Shown here piece after piece: positions 17,966 to 29,590 of a stretch of 64,000 nucleotides of DNA. A program made the translations under genes and the position numbers. Numbering within the stretch: the first letter of the stretch is position 1; each line of letters opens with the position of its first letter. The DNA is from Serinus canaria (taxonomy: Eukaryota > Chordata > Aves > Passeriformes > Fringillidae), in NCBI RefSeq assembly GCF_022539315.1, contig NC_066314.1:50281180-50345179 (forward strand). The letters run 5' to 3'. The notes beneath the pieces are model-generated. The model saw only the letters and a list, made by a program, of their open reading frames with translations. It had not been told where the DNA came from and made no database searches.

Positions 17966-20900
17966 CTGTCCATCACCACATACGGGTGGTGTTCTGCCAT
18001 ATCCTTCTCATCTTTTTAAGGATGTGGGGCACCTTTGTGAGCTTTGTGGTTTCTCTGCCTCAGCAGCTCTGTAACTTCAGCAACACTTTTCCTCTTAAAA
18101 ACTTTTGCAGGCAAAAACCAAAGACTGCAACTCTCAGGAAGGTGGTAGCCACAGGCTAGATGCAGCTTGGAGGTGGCTGCTGTGCTGAGCCGTGCCTGCT
18201 TGCTTTCTCTCTCAGTGCATTCTACTAGCCAGGGAAGGATGGAGGCAGGAGCAGCAGGGGAAACCCCAAATTTTTTAGACCAGAGGAGCCAAGTGGGTGA
18301 AAACAAGAGGCCTACAGGGGGAGACTGAAAATGCATCTGCTCGCATCCCAGTGGGAATGGAGTGAGAGAAACCCTGTGGCTGCCTTCCTGGTGGCAAAGG
18401 GTCCCTTGCCCAAGGGTGGGAAGTGAGACAGGGAAACAGCCTGCAAGGAGAGGCCAAAGGAGCCGCTAGTGTCCTGTGGGTGGAGGACAGCTGGCAGCTG
18501 CAGGCAACAGGCCAGTACCCAACTTCCCACCTCACATTGACTTCCAGGCTCTCTTGATCCAAAAGTCACAATAAAAATGCTCTAAAATTAATGGTTTCTC
18601 TCCATGGCCTGCATGAAATAAGGTCTGTGAAATAAGGTCCCTACAGGTGTATATGTATACGTGCTTGTTTATCTACTCCCATACTCTGGTTCTCTGTTGT
18701 GAAGAGTGCCAGGAGTTTCTGTGACTCACAGATGTCCCCAGCAGCTGCAGCTGTTGACAGAAAAGGACAGGGGCCAGCCTGTTCCCACCCAAGGCAAGGC
18801 TGAGCTCCCTGTACCTTTCTCAGCCCCTGCACGCTTCTCTTCATTGTGCTGCTGAAGGCACCCTGGCTCCATCTCTCTTACGAGTGGACAAGTGGTTGAG
18901 CAATTTCCTGAAAAACAGGAAATTTTTGCAGTGAGAGTCCTCAGAAACACTGACTTCAAGTCATCCAGGGGGTACAACATGCATCAGAGATTTCGGTGTT
19001 TTCCAGAGATGGTGACCTCTGGTCACCCACGTGGCTGCAGCTCCTCCATGCCAGCCCCACACAGCTGTCAGTGAGAGGGTGTCTGTCCCTGCAGGCTCTG
19101 CACATGGAGCTTCATGGCCTTGGGAAGGAGAGGAGCTGCATGCCCCGGGGTTGCTGTCTTTCTCCATCATGAGGCAATAAGGTTTCCCCGCAGCGCCCGT
19201 AGCCACGGGCGCAGGGACTGCAGGGCTCCTTTCCCTTCATGTGGCTTTACCCGCGGGGCTATGGCACAGGCAGCAGCAGATAACAAACCCAGCCCTGGCT
19301 CTGGCTGTCACAGCAGACAGGATGGAGAAGGAGTGATGCAAGCTCCAGCATGCCCGCTGGTATTTATATAACATCATTTTGCTTTAATCTGGCTTTTAAA
19401 GTAAACTGTCAAAGCCCTTTCCGTTCACTTGTTCACTAGGAACTTTTTTCTTTCATTTTTTTTTGACTGCAAGTTTCATCTTTCAAAGTGTGGCTAGTTT
19501 CGAGTGATGCTGAAAAACCTCATTTACAGTGGCTTTTTGTTCTGTGCTAGTATTGTTCAGGCAGAAGTGGTTGTTTTCTTTTTGTCCTGGCATAGCTCAG
19601 AAGTGACTGCATAGTCTGAGCTCAAACTTTCTAAAAATACTTACCCGTGAGGAGAGATGCAGCATGGCACTGTTCAGACCCAGAGATTAATGCCTTGGAA
19701 AGGTGCAGTGGTCTGAAAAAGAAGCCAGTGGCAGTCTCCTGCCAGCTCTGGTCACCATAAGCCCTTTAGCTTCAACACGTGGCAGGCAGAGAGGATCTGC
19801 AGAGGGCTGTGGATCTCTGAGGCACCAGGGAAATCCACCCAGTGCCTGCAGAACCAGCCCAAGGGAAATACTTTCTGAGGAGAGGCTATAGGGTGACTCA
19901 GAAGCACTAAAGAGAAGCACTTCTTGCTGCTTGGAGAAGCAAGGCTGAACAATGAGCCTGCTCTGCACCAGAGGTGGGTCTTCATAATCACATCCTCCTG
20001 TTAGAGCGTGAGATGGCTCTGGGGAAAGGGAGGATGACAGGCACTGAGCAGAACAGAGATCAGACATATGACAAATTGCAGGAAAGCATGTGGGAACTCC
20101 TTTTTGTCCTACCACTGGCTGATTGCAGGAAGCTTCCCAGGTGACAGCTTTAGCAGCTGCTGGGACAGGAGACCTTATTGTTCGGCACTCGTGTTTACGG
20201 CTATGCCAGTTTTTGGCAGGAAGCTACAAGACAAAACCCCCACATTCTTCCTTCTTGCTTGCCAGGTCTGTTCTCAAGGGGGCTGATCCTTCAGCCTAAG
20301 CTATTTCAGCTCGCTACCTGAGGAGATCCAGCTTCCCCTTCACAGCCAGGAAGGTCCCAGGGGCTTCATCCTAAAATCCTGGCAAGAGCATGGAAACTCA
20401 CAGAGCTCAGGAAAGACTAAAAGTTGTTGCTATCACACCTACTACTGCATTTCTCATGCTAAACTGTGTGGTTGCCCAGCACTCCAACCCCCTTGTACCT
20501 GCCTGAACCCTGTTTAGTTCTTGTTCCCCTTTCCCTGACCTTGGGATCAAGTTCTGTTCTCAGTTTTTTGGCAACTCTCAGGAGGAAGCACGTTTGGGGT
20601 TTTCCTAATCTGTCTGGCATCGCACATGAAGGCAGAAGCTGGCAGCATCCTGGAGGTGAAACGATGCAGGAACACGAGGGACCCCATCACTGCTGGAGCA
20701 TGCAGCACAGAAACTAGCAACATGTGGCCGTGTCTGCAAGCAAACTCCTTAGGCTGCTGTCATCTCCCCGTTCTGCTGCTCCCCCACAATGCTGTGCCTC
20801 CATGTGACATTGTGTCCAGCCTGTGGTGGCCAGCAGCACATGACTGACCCAAGGGCACTGTTCCCAGCGTCGTTTCTCCAGCTTGCAGCTGGGGTCACGA

Positions 20901-23900
20901 TGGCTAAGTTCTGCCACTGTTACATCCCAAGCCCTGTTTCCCTGCCTCCTTTTTCCTTCCCTCCCTGGGGTTTTATACTGAGGCCAGGAATGATGGTCAC
21001 GTCCCCTCCAAGGAATCAACAGGCTGTGGCATTTCCGTTGAGGGCGGAATCTGAGGCTGCTGGCAGTAAATCCCTCTGCCATGGAGCTGACGAGGCAAGG
21101 AGGCTGGTGTGTCACCGGCTCTGCTAAGGGGTGTCAGCCGGGGTTTTTCAAGGACCAGAGGCACCCACTGTCGTAATCTCACCTGGAGAGCGCCTGGCTG
21201 CAGTTCAGCCCTGCCATGCTTGCCTGTGCCTGTAATCTCTCAGGGTTTTGCAAAAGCACCGGCAGCCCACAGTAGGGGAGCTGCAGGGAAGGCACTGTGC
21301 TAGCTCGGGTGATTCACTGAGGAGCCCCTGTCCCAGCTGAGTCAGTCCTTATTCCAGCATTTCCCTGTCCTGCTGCAGGGGGTTATGTCTACAAATTGCA
21401 GGAGTCTCACAAACTGGGTCTCCCCAGCACTTCTGCCCCTTCCCCCCACAGCCCAGCATCCCAGCCAAAGCTGGCTCCGGCCATGGCCACTTCCTCTTCG
21501 CAGGACTGCTGTGCACAAACAGCTGCATCATGTCAGCCCGGCGGGCTGCACTGCCCTGATAAATGACCCAGTTCCTGAGAGCAGGGATGGAACTGCCAAT
21601 GTACGGCTCCCTGCGCTGAGGGGAGGGCAGCAGATAGCACAGCCATGCTCTGGGACCCTCACTGTCCTCATCTCATCTGTCTCCCACCAATATTGTGTCT
21701 CCCGGTGTCTTCCCTTGCCACACACACACAGCAGCACAGGTAGTACCCAGGGTGTCTAAATCCATAAACCCTGCTTTGCAGACAGGTGAATGGCAGCACT
21801 GTTGGCACTTTGGAAAGCCATGGCCAATGCCTTGGAAAGAGTCTGCAGAGGCTGAGCACCTGCAGATGGTGTCTTCATAAAGATGGAGAAGTGGCCTCCA
21901 GCTGTCTGGGGACACTAGAAGGTGAAATGCTGCCCTACAGGGTGTTCTCTTGCCCCATTTCTACACCAGCCTGCGCTGGCTGTCCTTTCTCACATCAGGC
22001 AGGGGGATGGGACAGGAAGGCCCTCATTATCCAGGGCTTGCTAATTAGAAGGGAATGTTATCTTCAGCCCAGATGTCAGCTCTGACCTCCCTCTAACCTT
22101 CTTCTAGAAATCAAAACAGACACAACTCTGTTTGTTTTAAAATAAGAAAAATAAGCCTTTGGGGTGAAGCAGGAAAACCAGGCCTTGGGGGTACATCTGG
22201 GGAGGGAGGAGGGCACAGAACCAGATTAGCTTTGGTGATGTTCTCCAAGCTGCCAAGCTGGGCAGGACTGGCCACCAAGCCCTGGGCAGAGCACAAGGTC
22301 CCATGGCTCATGGTGGCTGTGCTCGTATTTTGGGCCTTCCAGCATATGGTGCTGTGGTGCAGACACAGCTTCTTGTCCCAACACGTCCCAGGGAATCCCA
22401 GCTGGGTCTTGTAGATCCAGATGTGGAGCTGATAGGGAAGACCAGCTGAGTTTGTATTTCACCTCTCTGCCTTGCTTTTTGGTATTTACAAAAGGGTCTC
22501 AAAAGGAGATGTTGATCCTTGAAACAAATTCTGCCTTTCAAATCTGGCCTGAATATCTTTTCCTCATGCCACCTAAGCAGTCCTTAAATTGTTTCAGAAA
22601 AAAGGGAGCTGGGTGACATAAACAGCTGGTGATTCTTGCCCTTGACTTACAGTAAAACTTTGTTTTATTGCATTTCTGTAATAATTTTCTATGGCTGGGG
22701 AACAAACTTTGCCTGGCTCTGATCTGGGTCAGACCTTTGAGCACCTCACCCTCTGTTAACCTAGATTTACATCTCCATTCCCCATAGCAAGCTACATTGC
22801 TTCCTTTCCTCTTCTTTGTAAGACTACAGCTCCAGACTGGAGATTAACACCAAAGAGGTCTTTACCCAACACCCCTTTTCCTTCTGTGTCAGACATCCAA
22901 GCGCCCAGGGCTGCAGCACCAAAGCTCCTTATGACAGAGGCTTGATGCTGTTCTTGCAGTGAAATGAGGAGTGGATGTGGCCAGCTAAAAACCAGCACCT
23001 CAGGGTTTTCTTCTGCTGCTACTGCCTCTGTAGCTTGGGGCAGTCACTGGCCCAGCCCTGGCTCTACCCTGCCCAGTCTACCAAAACCACAGTACCAAGA
23101 CTTACGAAGACACCAGAGGGATTGCTCATTTAGCCACAATCCCAATATTTGAAAAGGCACTGCTGATTCATAGTTACGCAACATTTTGCCTACCATATCC
23201 ACAATTCAGCAAGCAGATAAAAGTTTTGGGGTGTCCCATTTTCACTTGCCTCCTTCAAAAATACTTGTTGGCCCCCTCAGTAACGGGTGGGGTTTTTATG
23301 CTTTGAAGGCTGTGCCTTATGCTCATGACATCACAGCAGTGATGTGTTGCTCTCTGGCAACATCACCAGAGCAGAAAATTATTTCTTCTGTCTTCCAGAC
23401 GTGGCTACTGACTGGTACACCTTGTTTCCCTGAGCTTCAGGGTTACTGAAGCAGAGTAATAGCTGAGAAGTGAGTAATCAAGAAGCTACCTGACCAGATT
23501 TAAACCTGACTGTAAACATCTTCTCCAGCACTAATGGGAAGGAGGATCTATGCCTGCTAAGGTGCAGAGCTGCTGCAGGAGGACCATGCACAGACATCCC
23601 TGGGACTCGGTGTGGATAACATTCACACAGCACACCTGCAGGAAAGCTCTGCTTACAAAAACCAGCACAGCTCCACGGCCTTGAGTGAATTTGCACCCAT
23701 TTTTATGACCTAAACTCCTGAGTCAATATTTACCCGAGAGGCGGATGCACAGCTGCCCTGTGATGCTGTGTACACACAGGACAAATGCTGGTCTGTGCAT
23801 GCACCCCCCAACACTCACACTTGAAGACTCAAGCTTCTACAAGCAGGCAGAGACACCTGCTCTCCCTCCTCAGGCTGCTTCAGGATGGTCCTTCATTTGC

Positions 23901-23904
23901 AAGA
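17966..23904. other. Intergenic, no gene seen
   Basis: Both strands carry only short, overlapping open frames. Small items: a tandem GAAATAAGGTC pair at about 18616-18640, a short CA run near 21721, and a 7-bp inverted repeat at 23328-23345. I see nothing else. Confidence 0.6.
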
Positions 23905-24286
23905 GGGACACTGACAAACTGGAGCAACTCCAGGGCAGAAGGATGAAGCTGCCCAAGGCAGCTGGACCATGACACACGGGCAGGGTCTGACGGAGCTGGG
24001 TTTGTTTGCAAAGGGACAAGAAAGCTCATGAGGGGGACTATCTAACCACTGACTTCTAGTACCCAAATGGGAGTTATGTGGAAGGTAAAGCCACATTGCC
24101 AAATGTGCTCAGTGGAAGGACAAGAGGGAAAAGATGATGGATTTGCCATCCTCTGAGTTTTTCAAATCCCAGTTGGATATGGCCCTAAGCACCCTGATCT
24201 AACTTTAGGGCTGGTCCTGCTCCAAGCAGATGGTTGACCTGGAGGTCTCCAAAATTACCTCTTATGCTAAATGATGCTGTGATTTT
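23905..24286 (+). mobile_element. CR1 LINE 3' fragment, degraded
   Basis: The sequence follows the CR1 3' consensus in sense: GACACTGACAAACTGGAGCA, then a ...GGAGCTGGGTTTGTTTG segment, then GACCTGGAGGTCTCC and ATGATGCTGTGAT at the 3' end. The terminal TGATxCTGTGAT form is typical of older CR1 copies. Substitutions and small deletions are frequent and no open frame survives. Confidence 0.75.
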
Positions 24287-25828
24287 GGTAATGGTACATA
24301 TTTGATATTAGACATTTTTTAACTCAGATACTGGCTGCAACCACTTGCCTGTGGGATGCCATAAGAACACCTCCGACCAGCCACACAACTGAATTCAATT
24401 AATTCACAGTTTCCCTAAAAGGGAGGCTTTCTGGCCTCTACTGAACTTCAATTCCCTCATAGTTTCTGAGCAGCTTGTGGGTCTGGCTGCTTATGACTGT
24501 GCATTTTTAGCACCTCTGTAGCAGGCACGTAGTCAAATGTACCAAGGAAATTATCAAACTGGAAACATCTGTCTTTCTTTTGATTCAGGGTTGTTTCCAG
24601 CTGAATCAGCTGGCTGTCATCCGAGACTGGCAGTGGGAGTGTGAAGATCAGAGGAGGGAGGGGAATAACCCTCCTTCAGAGACTGCTCAGACTTGGGTTG
24701 GCTTTACACACTCATCAAACTCCAACCCTGACCCTTGAGAGGCTGAGGAGAACATGATGTTCCTTTGCAGGTTAATCTAACCCATGTTGCTCATCCCAGG
24801 GCAAAGTGTGCACAGCTCATCTTTCTTGAGAAAGCAGATAAAGGGTGGCTGTGTGACTCAGAGAGGAGAGGGTAAAGCGGGGTGAAGCACAGCTTAGGAG
24901 AGGGCATCTCCTGAAATCACTCCCATCTGTAGACCACTCCCACAGGTCCTGCCCCTCTCTTAAAATATGTGGTGTGAGATCTGTAACAGCTCAGTAGGTG
25001 GTAGGGAAGGTCATTACATCTGGCTTTTCTGTAAATTGGGGTGTCTGAGACCTGGTAAGTCCACGTAGGAGCATCTAGCGCAGGCATTTCTGCTAGTCAA
25101 ATACAGCCCCAGTTACGAGAAGTGTATCCTAGGCAAAGCTCTTAGTGCCTGTTTCATAATACAGAGATTAACTACCTCCTGCAGTGCTAAATATGACTGG
25201 TTTTGGTGAAGGCTGCCGAGGCCTGGCTTTGTTAATGTCTGCTTTGCCCTCTGGAAAACCAGCTTCCACAGCTGCCAACTGACATGGCTAACCCTTGCCT
25301 CCTGGTCCTTCCCAAATCACACCAGTATTCGCAGAGGGAGGGGGGTGCTGTAACATTCTATTTTATTTTATTTTCCCCCTCCTATTGGGAAAAACTGAGT
25401 CACACCAGAGTGATGGCTATGGGCTGGTAGAAGGCTAAAAAAAATAAAGTTACAGCCTGAATCCATACTCACCATACCCTCCTCCCCATCCCAGGCAACA
25501 CAGGCATGTGGCTTAACTTTTCATGTCCTTGGTTTAATGAACTCGTGTCAGGAATTTCATGTGCATAGCAACCTTATCTGATGACAGTGACATTTTCAGC
25601 ATGTTTATGTTCAGTTTTATTTGTAAACCGTTTCCAGCATAGTTCAGTTGGGTGGACTGGACAGGGCTGAAATGTGTAAGAACCCAACACACACACTGGA
25701 AGCTCAGCCAAAGTTACTGGGGGGCTCTTGAAGCACATCGATGGGCAAAAGGATCTGCAAATGAGTTTGTGCACCAGATTTTCCAGCTGCAGCCTTTCAC
25801 ACACTCCCTTGCGTCCAACAAGCAAGCC

Positions 25829-25900
25829 GGGGGGGGGGGGGGGGGGCATGGGGAGGGTTGTTTGTTTTTTCTTTTTTCTTTCTTTTTTCTTCCGGTTCTC
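25829..25900. repeat. Poly-G (18) followed by T/C-rich tract
   Basis: Eighteen consecutive G at 25829-25846 are followed by GGGGAGGG and then a T-rich, C-interrupted tract to about 25893. Such mononucleotide runs are mutation- and sequencing-prone. Confidence 0.9.
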
Positions 25901-26223
25901 AGTACTGTCACAACCAGATGAGAATATGTTTCCCACGTCGGCTGTGGGGGCCAACCCAGTGCTCCCTAATACCCACAATATTACAAAAGCAGACGTCTCT
26001 GCTTCACCACAGCTCCAGCTAGTAGGAAGTATGGGGAGAAGGGGAGGGGAGCTGAGGCGTTTTGTAGTTTGAAATTTGAACAGCTGGATTCAGCAAGGGT
26101 TCCCAGGGTTTTTCCCGGGAAGGAGGTCAGCGGCTTGGGCAGGCAGATAGCCTGGGAGCAAACATCAGGAGTGCCCCTGGAGGCTCCACCTCCGCAGCTC
26201 TGCCCCGACTGGAGCGCTCTTGC

Positions 26224-26233
26224 CCTTATAAGG
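26224..26233. promoter_or_regulatory. Perfect CArG box (candidate SRF site)
   Basis: CCTTATAAGG matches CC(A/T)6GG exactly and is palindromic. It lies in a moderately GC-rich, repeat-free segment about 11 kb upstream of the MYH9 exon 1 region. SRF with MRTF is a known regulator of actomyosin genes. Binding here is inferred from sequence only. Confidence 0.5.
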
Positions 26234-28380
26234 CTGCGATTGTCACAAGGCAAAAGAGCAATAAATAGTTGTATGATTGTTACCTGCTTCGTTCTTCCCA
26301 AGTCAGGCTTTTCCTGCCTGCAGCTTCCAGAGCTCCCCTCCCCACTCCAGCTCCAGAAAGGCAGTATTTCCCCGTGTCTCTGCACATGGATGTGCAAGTC
26401 CCGGTCACGAGATCCAGTTTCTCCAGGTGCTCTGCCCTGCACGACTCCTTGCCTTGGCCTTTGTAGAAAGTCTCCTGCCTGGGCCTGGGACTATTCAATT
26501 GTTTTACGAAGTGCTGCAGGCGAGGCACTGTGGTCCACCCATCTGTCTTTCTTCAGCAGCTGATGGGCCAAAAGTTTCCTTGGTTTGAAGGCTGTCACTT
26601 TCTTTCTTCAATTTTGGGGATATGAACAGGGTACAGTGTTGGAGGAGAATGCAAAACAGTAGATAAGGGCAAAAAAAAAAGACACTTAGCAAAAATGGCA
26701 GGCTGCCCTATGTTTCTGTTTGCTTCTTTTCCAGGGTGTGAGATCCGTACCTAAATGCAGAGACCTTGATGTCTCCTGGAAAGGGATCATGATCAGTAAG
26801 ACACTGTGGGCTGAGCAGCAGCAAAGTCTTAGACCAGCAATCAGGAGACCTGGTGTATCTGTCAGACAATCATTTGCCTGTTTCCTAATGTGGTTGAGTT
26901 TTACCCCTTCCCCCTTCTCAATTTTTCTGTAAGTAATGAAGCAATTCATTGTCAGTGCATATTTTAAACACTGACTCTCTTGGTTCCTGTCTTAGACCCA
27001 GCTTCCCAAAAGTTTCCTGTGGGCCCCAACTAGAGCAGTTTAAACATTTTCCATCGTACGTGCAGTAGCTCTGTGCTGCCATGGGGTCCTCATCTCCCTG
27101 ACTGCCTGGTCAGTCAGGGTAGGACCTGTACATACTTCCTGCTGCAGGCATTGAGGCCATGCTCAGCCTTTCTTCACTTCTGATCACGCTCTCACACTGA
27201 GTTTTCTTCGTCTGTCTGAGCTTGAAAGTTCTTTGGGGAAAGCAGCAAGAGCTGATCTTGGCTTCAGGATCAGTCTGTGCTACTGCAATACAGGGAGAAG
27301 GGAAGAGTGGTTTGATGTGCAGCAATAAAGGTAGGAATGCCTATCTTCCCTAGGCTATCCAGTCTCTTCCAGAGAGGAGAGGCAAGTTCCCAATAAGAAC
27401 TGCTGTGCTTGGGAAGCTGCCACTAAGAATTATGAGTTTCCCCCTAAACAGTCTTTTCCAGGTCTCCTGGCAGGATGGTATATGCAGCCTCCATTGGGAA
27501 TGTAGGTAGAGCTACTCTTTCCCCAGTCCCACAGAAATGTTACTCCCCTGCTTTCTGGGCAGCTCCTTGGACAAAGGCAACTTGGAATATGTGGTGCCTT
27601 CCATGTTGTAAAGGTGCTGGGCAAACAGCACTATCAGAGGCAACAAGAGAAGTGTGGCGCTGACCGGAGACTGAATCATAACGTGCTTCTTCCAATACCA
27701 TGTATTCACGTGCCTTGCTCGACCTTTCTCCAGAAATTAAACAGAAAACAAGATTAGAGAGCAGCAGAGTGAAAGGTTTCATGCTAACACAGGGTGAAAA
27801 ACGTTTGGTGTTAAGATGGCAGTCATCCTTAGAGTACGGTTTTCCATCATCAGGACTGCCTCTCTTGGAGCCCCGAGCCCCTGGGGTTTGCTCTTTCCCT
27901 CGGCTGGAGGCAGAGGGAGGAGGAGGGTTCCAGTGCCTGGGTGGCTGGCGCTGCCCTGGGGACAGCTCGGTGCCAATGGGTGAGGTCACCACCAACAGGG
28001 AGGAGGGCAGGGGCCGCTCCCTTCCCAGCTGTTGTGTCCCAAGTTTGAGCTCATGCTGAGCAGCCGGCCGGGACACCGGCACGCAGGGAGATGTCTGGAG
28101 AAACTGCAGCCATCTCACTCTCCTCTCTTTCCTCCTCCTGGAGGGATGAGGGTAGCAATCATTTTAGGGCACACAAATCCCGATCACATTCTTTCATATG
28201 CCCAGGCATTTACACCCGGAGCCACTTCCATTTCCAGTTTAAGAGGGGACTTTACACTGAACTTAAAAGACCTTGGTCTCTTGTATCCTGAAGAAGTACA
28301 AAAAAAATTATGCATCTTTAAGTGCTTCTAATTATAGTGGCACTTTTCCTCCTCCTTTACTTACTTTCCTGCTTGGGTTT

Positions 28381-28600
28381 GGTTTGGATTTTTTTTTTCC
28401 TTGCTAATTAGAAAACTAATTTTAGAAATTAGTCTTGTCCACTCTGGAAACCTAATAAAAAATTAGTAAAAATGCAATAGCAGGAAAATGAAAGTAAGCC
28501 TGGGGAAAGGTAATTGTTTATAACTGAGGGGTTTTGTTAACTCCTGTGCCTAATTAACACACTACAAAGGGGAGCCTTTGTTGAAACTTCCACACCCTGA
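28381..28600. promoter_or_regulatory. AT-rich cluster of TAAT palindromes (candidate homeodomain element)
   Basis: CTAATTAG (28404-28411), CTAATTTTAGAAATTAG (28416-28432) and CTAATAAAAAATTAG (28452-28466) are successive CTAAT/ATTAG inverted repeats. They are followed by further TAATT, TTAAT and CAATTA cores up to about 28610. This could be a homeodomain-bound enhancer or simply AT-rich sequence. Confidence 0.35.
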
Positions 28601-29410
28601 TTTTTCAATTAAAGTACAAGAGAGATCATAATAAAAAGAGCTTCGAGACAGCTGGTATGTCCCCTAGCAAAGCTAAACCTGATTTAGCATTCCTTAAACT
28701 AAAAAAAAAAAAAAAAAATTAAATTAAATCCTCAAAAACTGAAACCCAACAATACCAAACGTACACATACTCGGTTTCTTTTTCTGCATGTGATTCTTTT
28801 TCTCCATGTAATGCAAAGCTCTTTCTCATTCGTTCCTAGTAGCAACAAAAAACCTTAAATTGTGATGCTCATTGCTGATGTGTTTTTAGCCCACAGGAAA
28901 AATGGGCTGGGGTGATTATTTTCAGGGTTATGATGGCTGGTTGAAGAAACTTTGCAGGAAAGCTGAATCATTGGGTGAGCATCTTGTTTTCATCTTTTTT
29001 TATTTTGCTATCCCACATCTAAGGGGTGGCTTATGAAAATTCAAAAGGCTTTTATATGTGCATTCCTCCATAAAGAGTCAAAGAATTACAGGCCTCTGCA
29101 GTGTCTCACAATTAGCTGCAAACTTAGGCATAGGTGTGTGTTTCAAGCTCAGTGTTGGATGCAGCTGTAATCAGGAGAGTGGTAGAGCAGTAAGAGGCTT
29201 AAGGATGCTTTAACTTTATGTACAAACAGAAAAGTCAGGGAGGGAGAAGACAGGATTTACCACAGGTTGAATGACTTGCTCAATTAGGTAGAAGAGAGCA
29301 GTGTTACCTTATTTTGTGTTTTAGGTCTGGGTCATGCTTGGGTCCATAACTCAAAGTCCAAATAATATCCATAATATTCTCTTCCATAGAAAACATTTTA
29401 TTTTAACCTC

Positions 29411-29590
29411 CTTTTCTTTGTTTTGTTTTTTTTTTTCCCAGGGGGGTGGGGGGGTGGGACATGTTTGGTTGGGTTTGTTTTTTTGTTGTTGTTTTGTTTT
29501 TGTTTTTTGGTTTTTTGGGTTTTTTTGTGTGTGTGTTTTTTTTGTTGGTTGGTTGGTGGTTGGTTGGTTGGTTGGTTGTTTTTTTTGTTC
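29411..29590. repeat. T/G-rich low-complexity block with G-runs and GGTT repeats
   Basis: A T-rich tract is followed by GGGGGGTGGGGGGGTGGG (29441-29458), then T runs broken by G, a GTGTGTGTG stretch and a (GGTT)n stretch to about 29579. It has no coding meaning despite open frames on both strands. Confidence 0.9.

Larger units (their letters stand above)
24287..28380. other. Intergenic with candidate regulatory segment
   Basis: No gene is supported. It includes an 18-G run (25829-25846) followed by a pyrimidine tract, and a segment around 26040-26560 with a palindromic TTCCCGGGAA (26112-26121) and a perfect CArG box (26224-26233). Local ORFs overlap on both strands and look non-coding. Confidence 0.6.
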
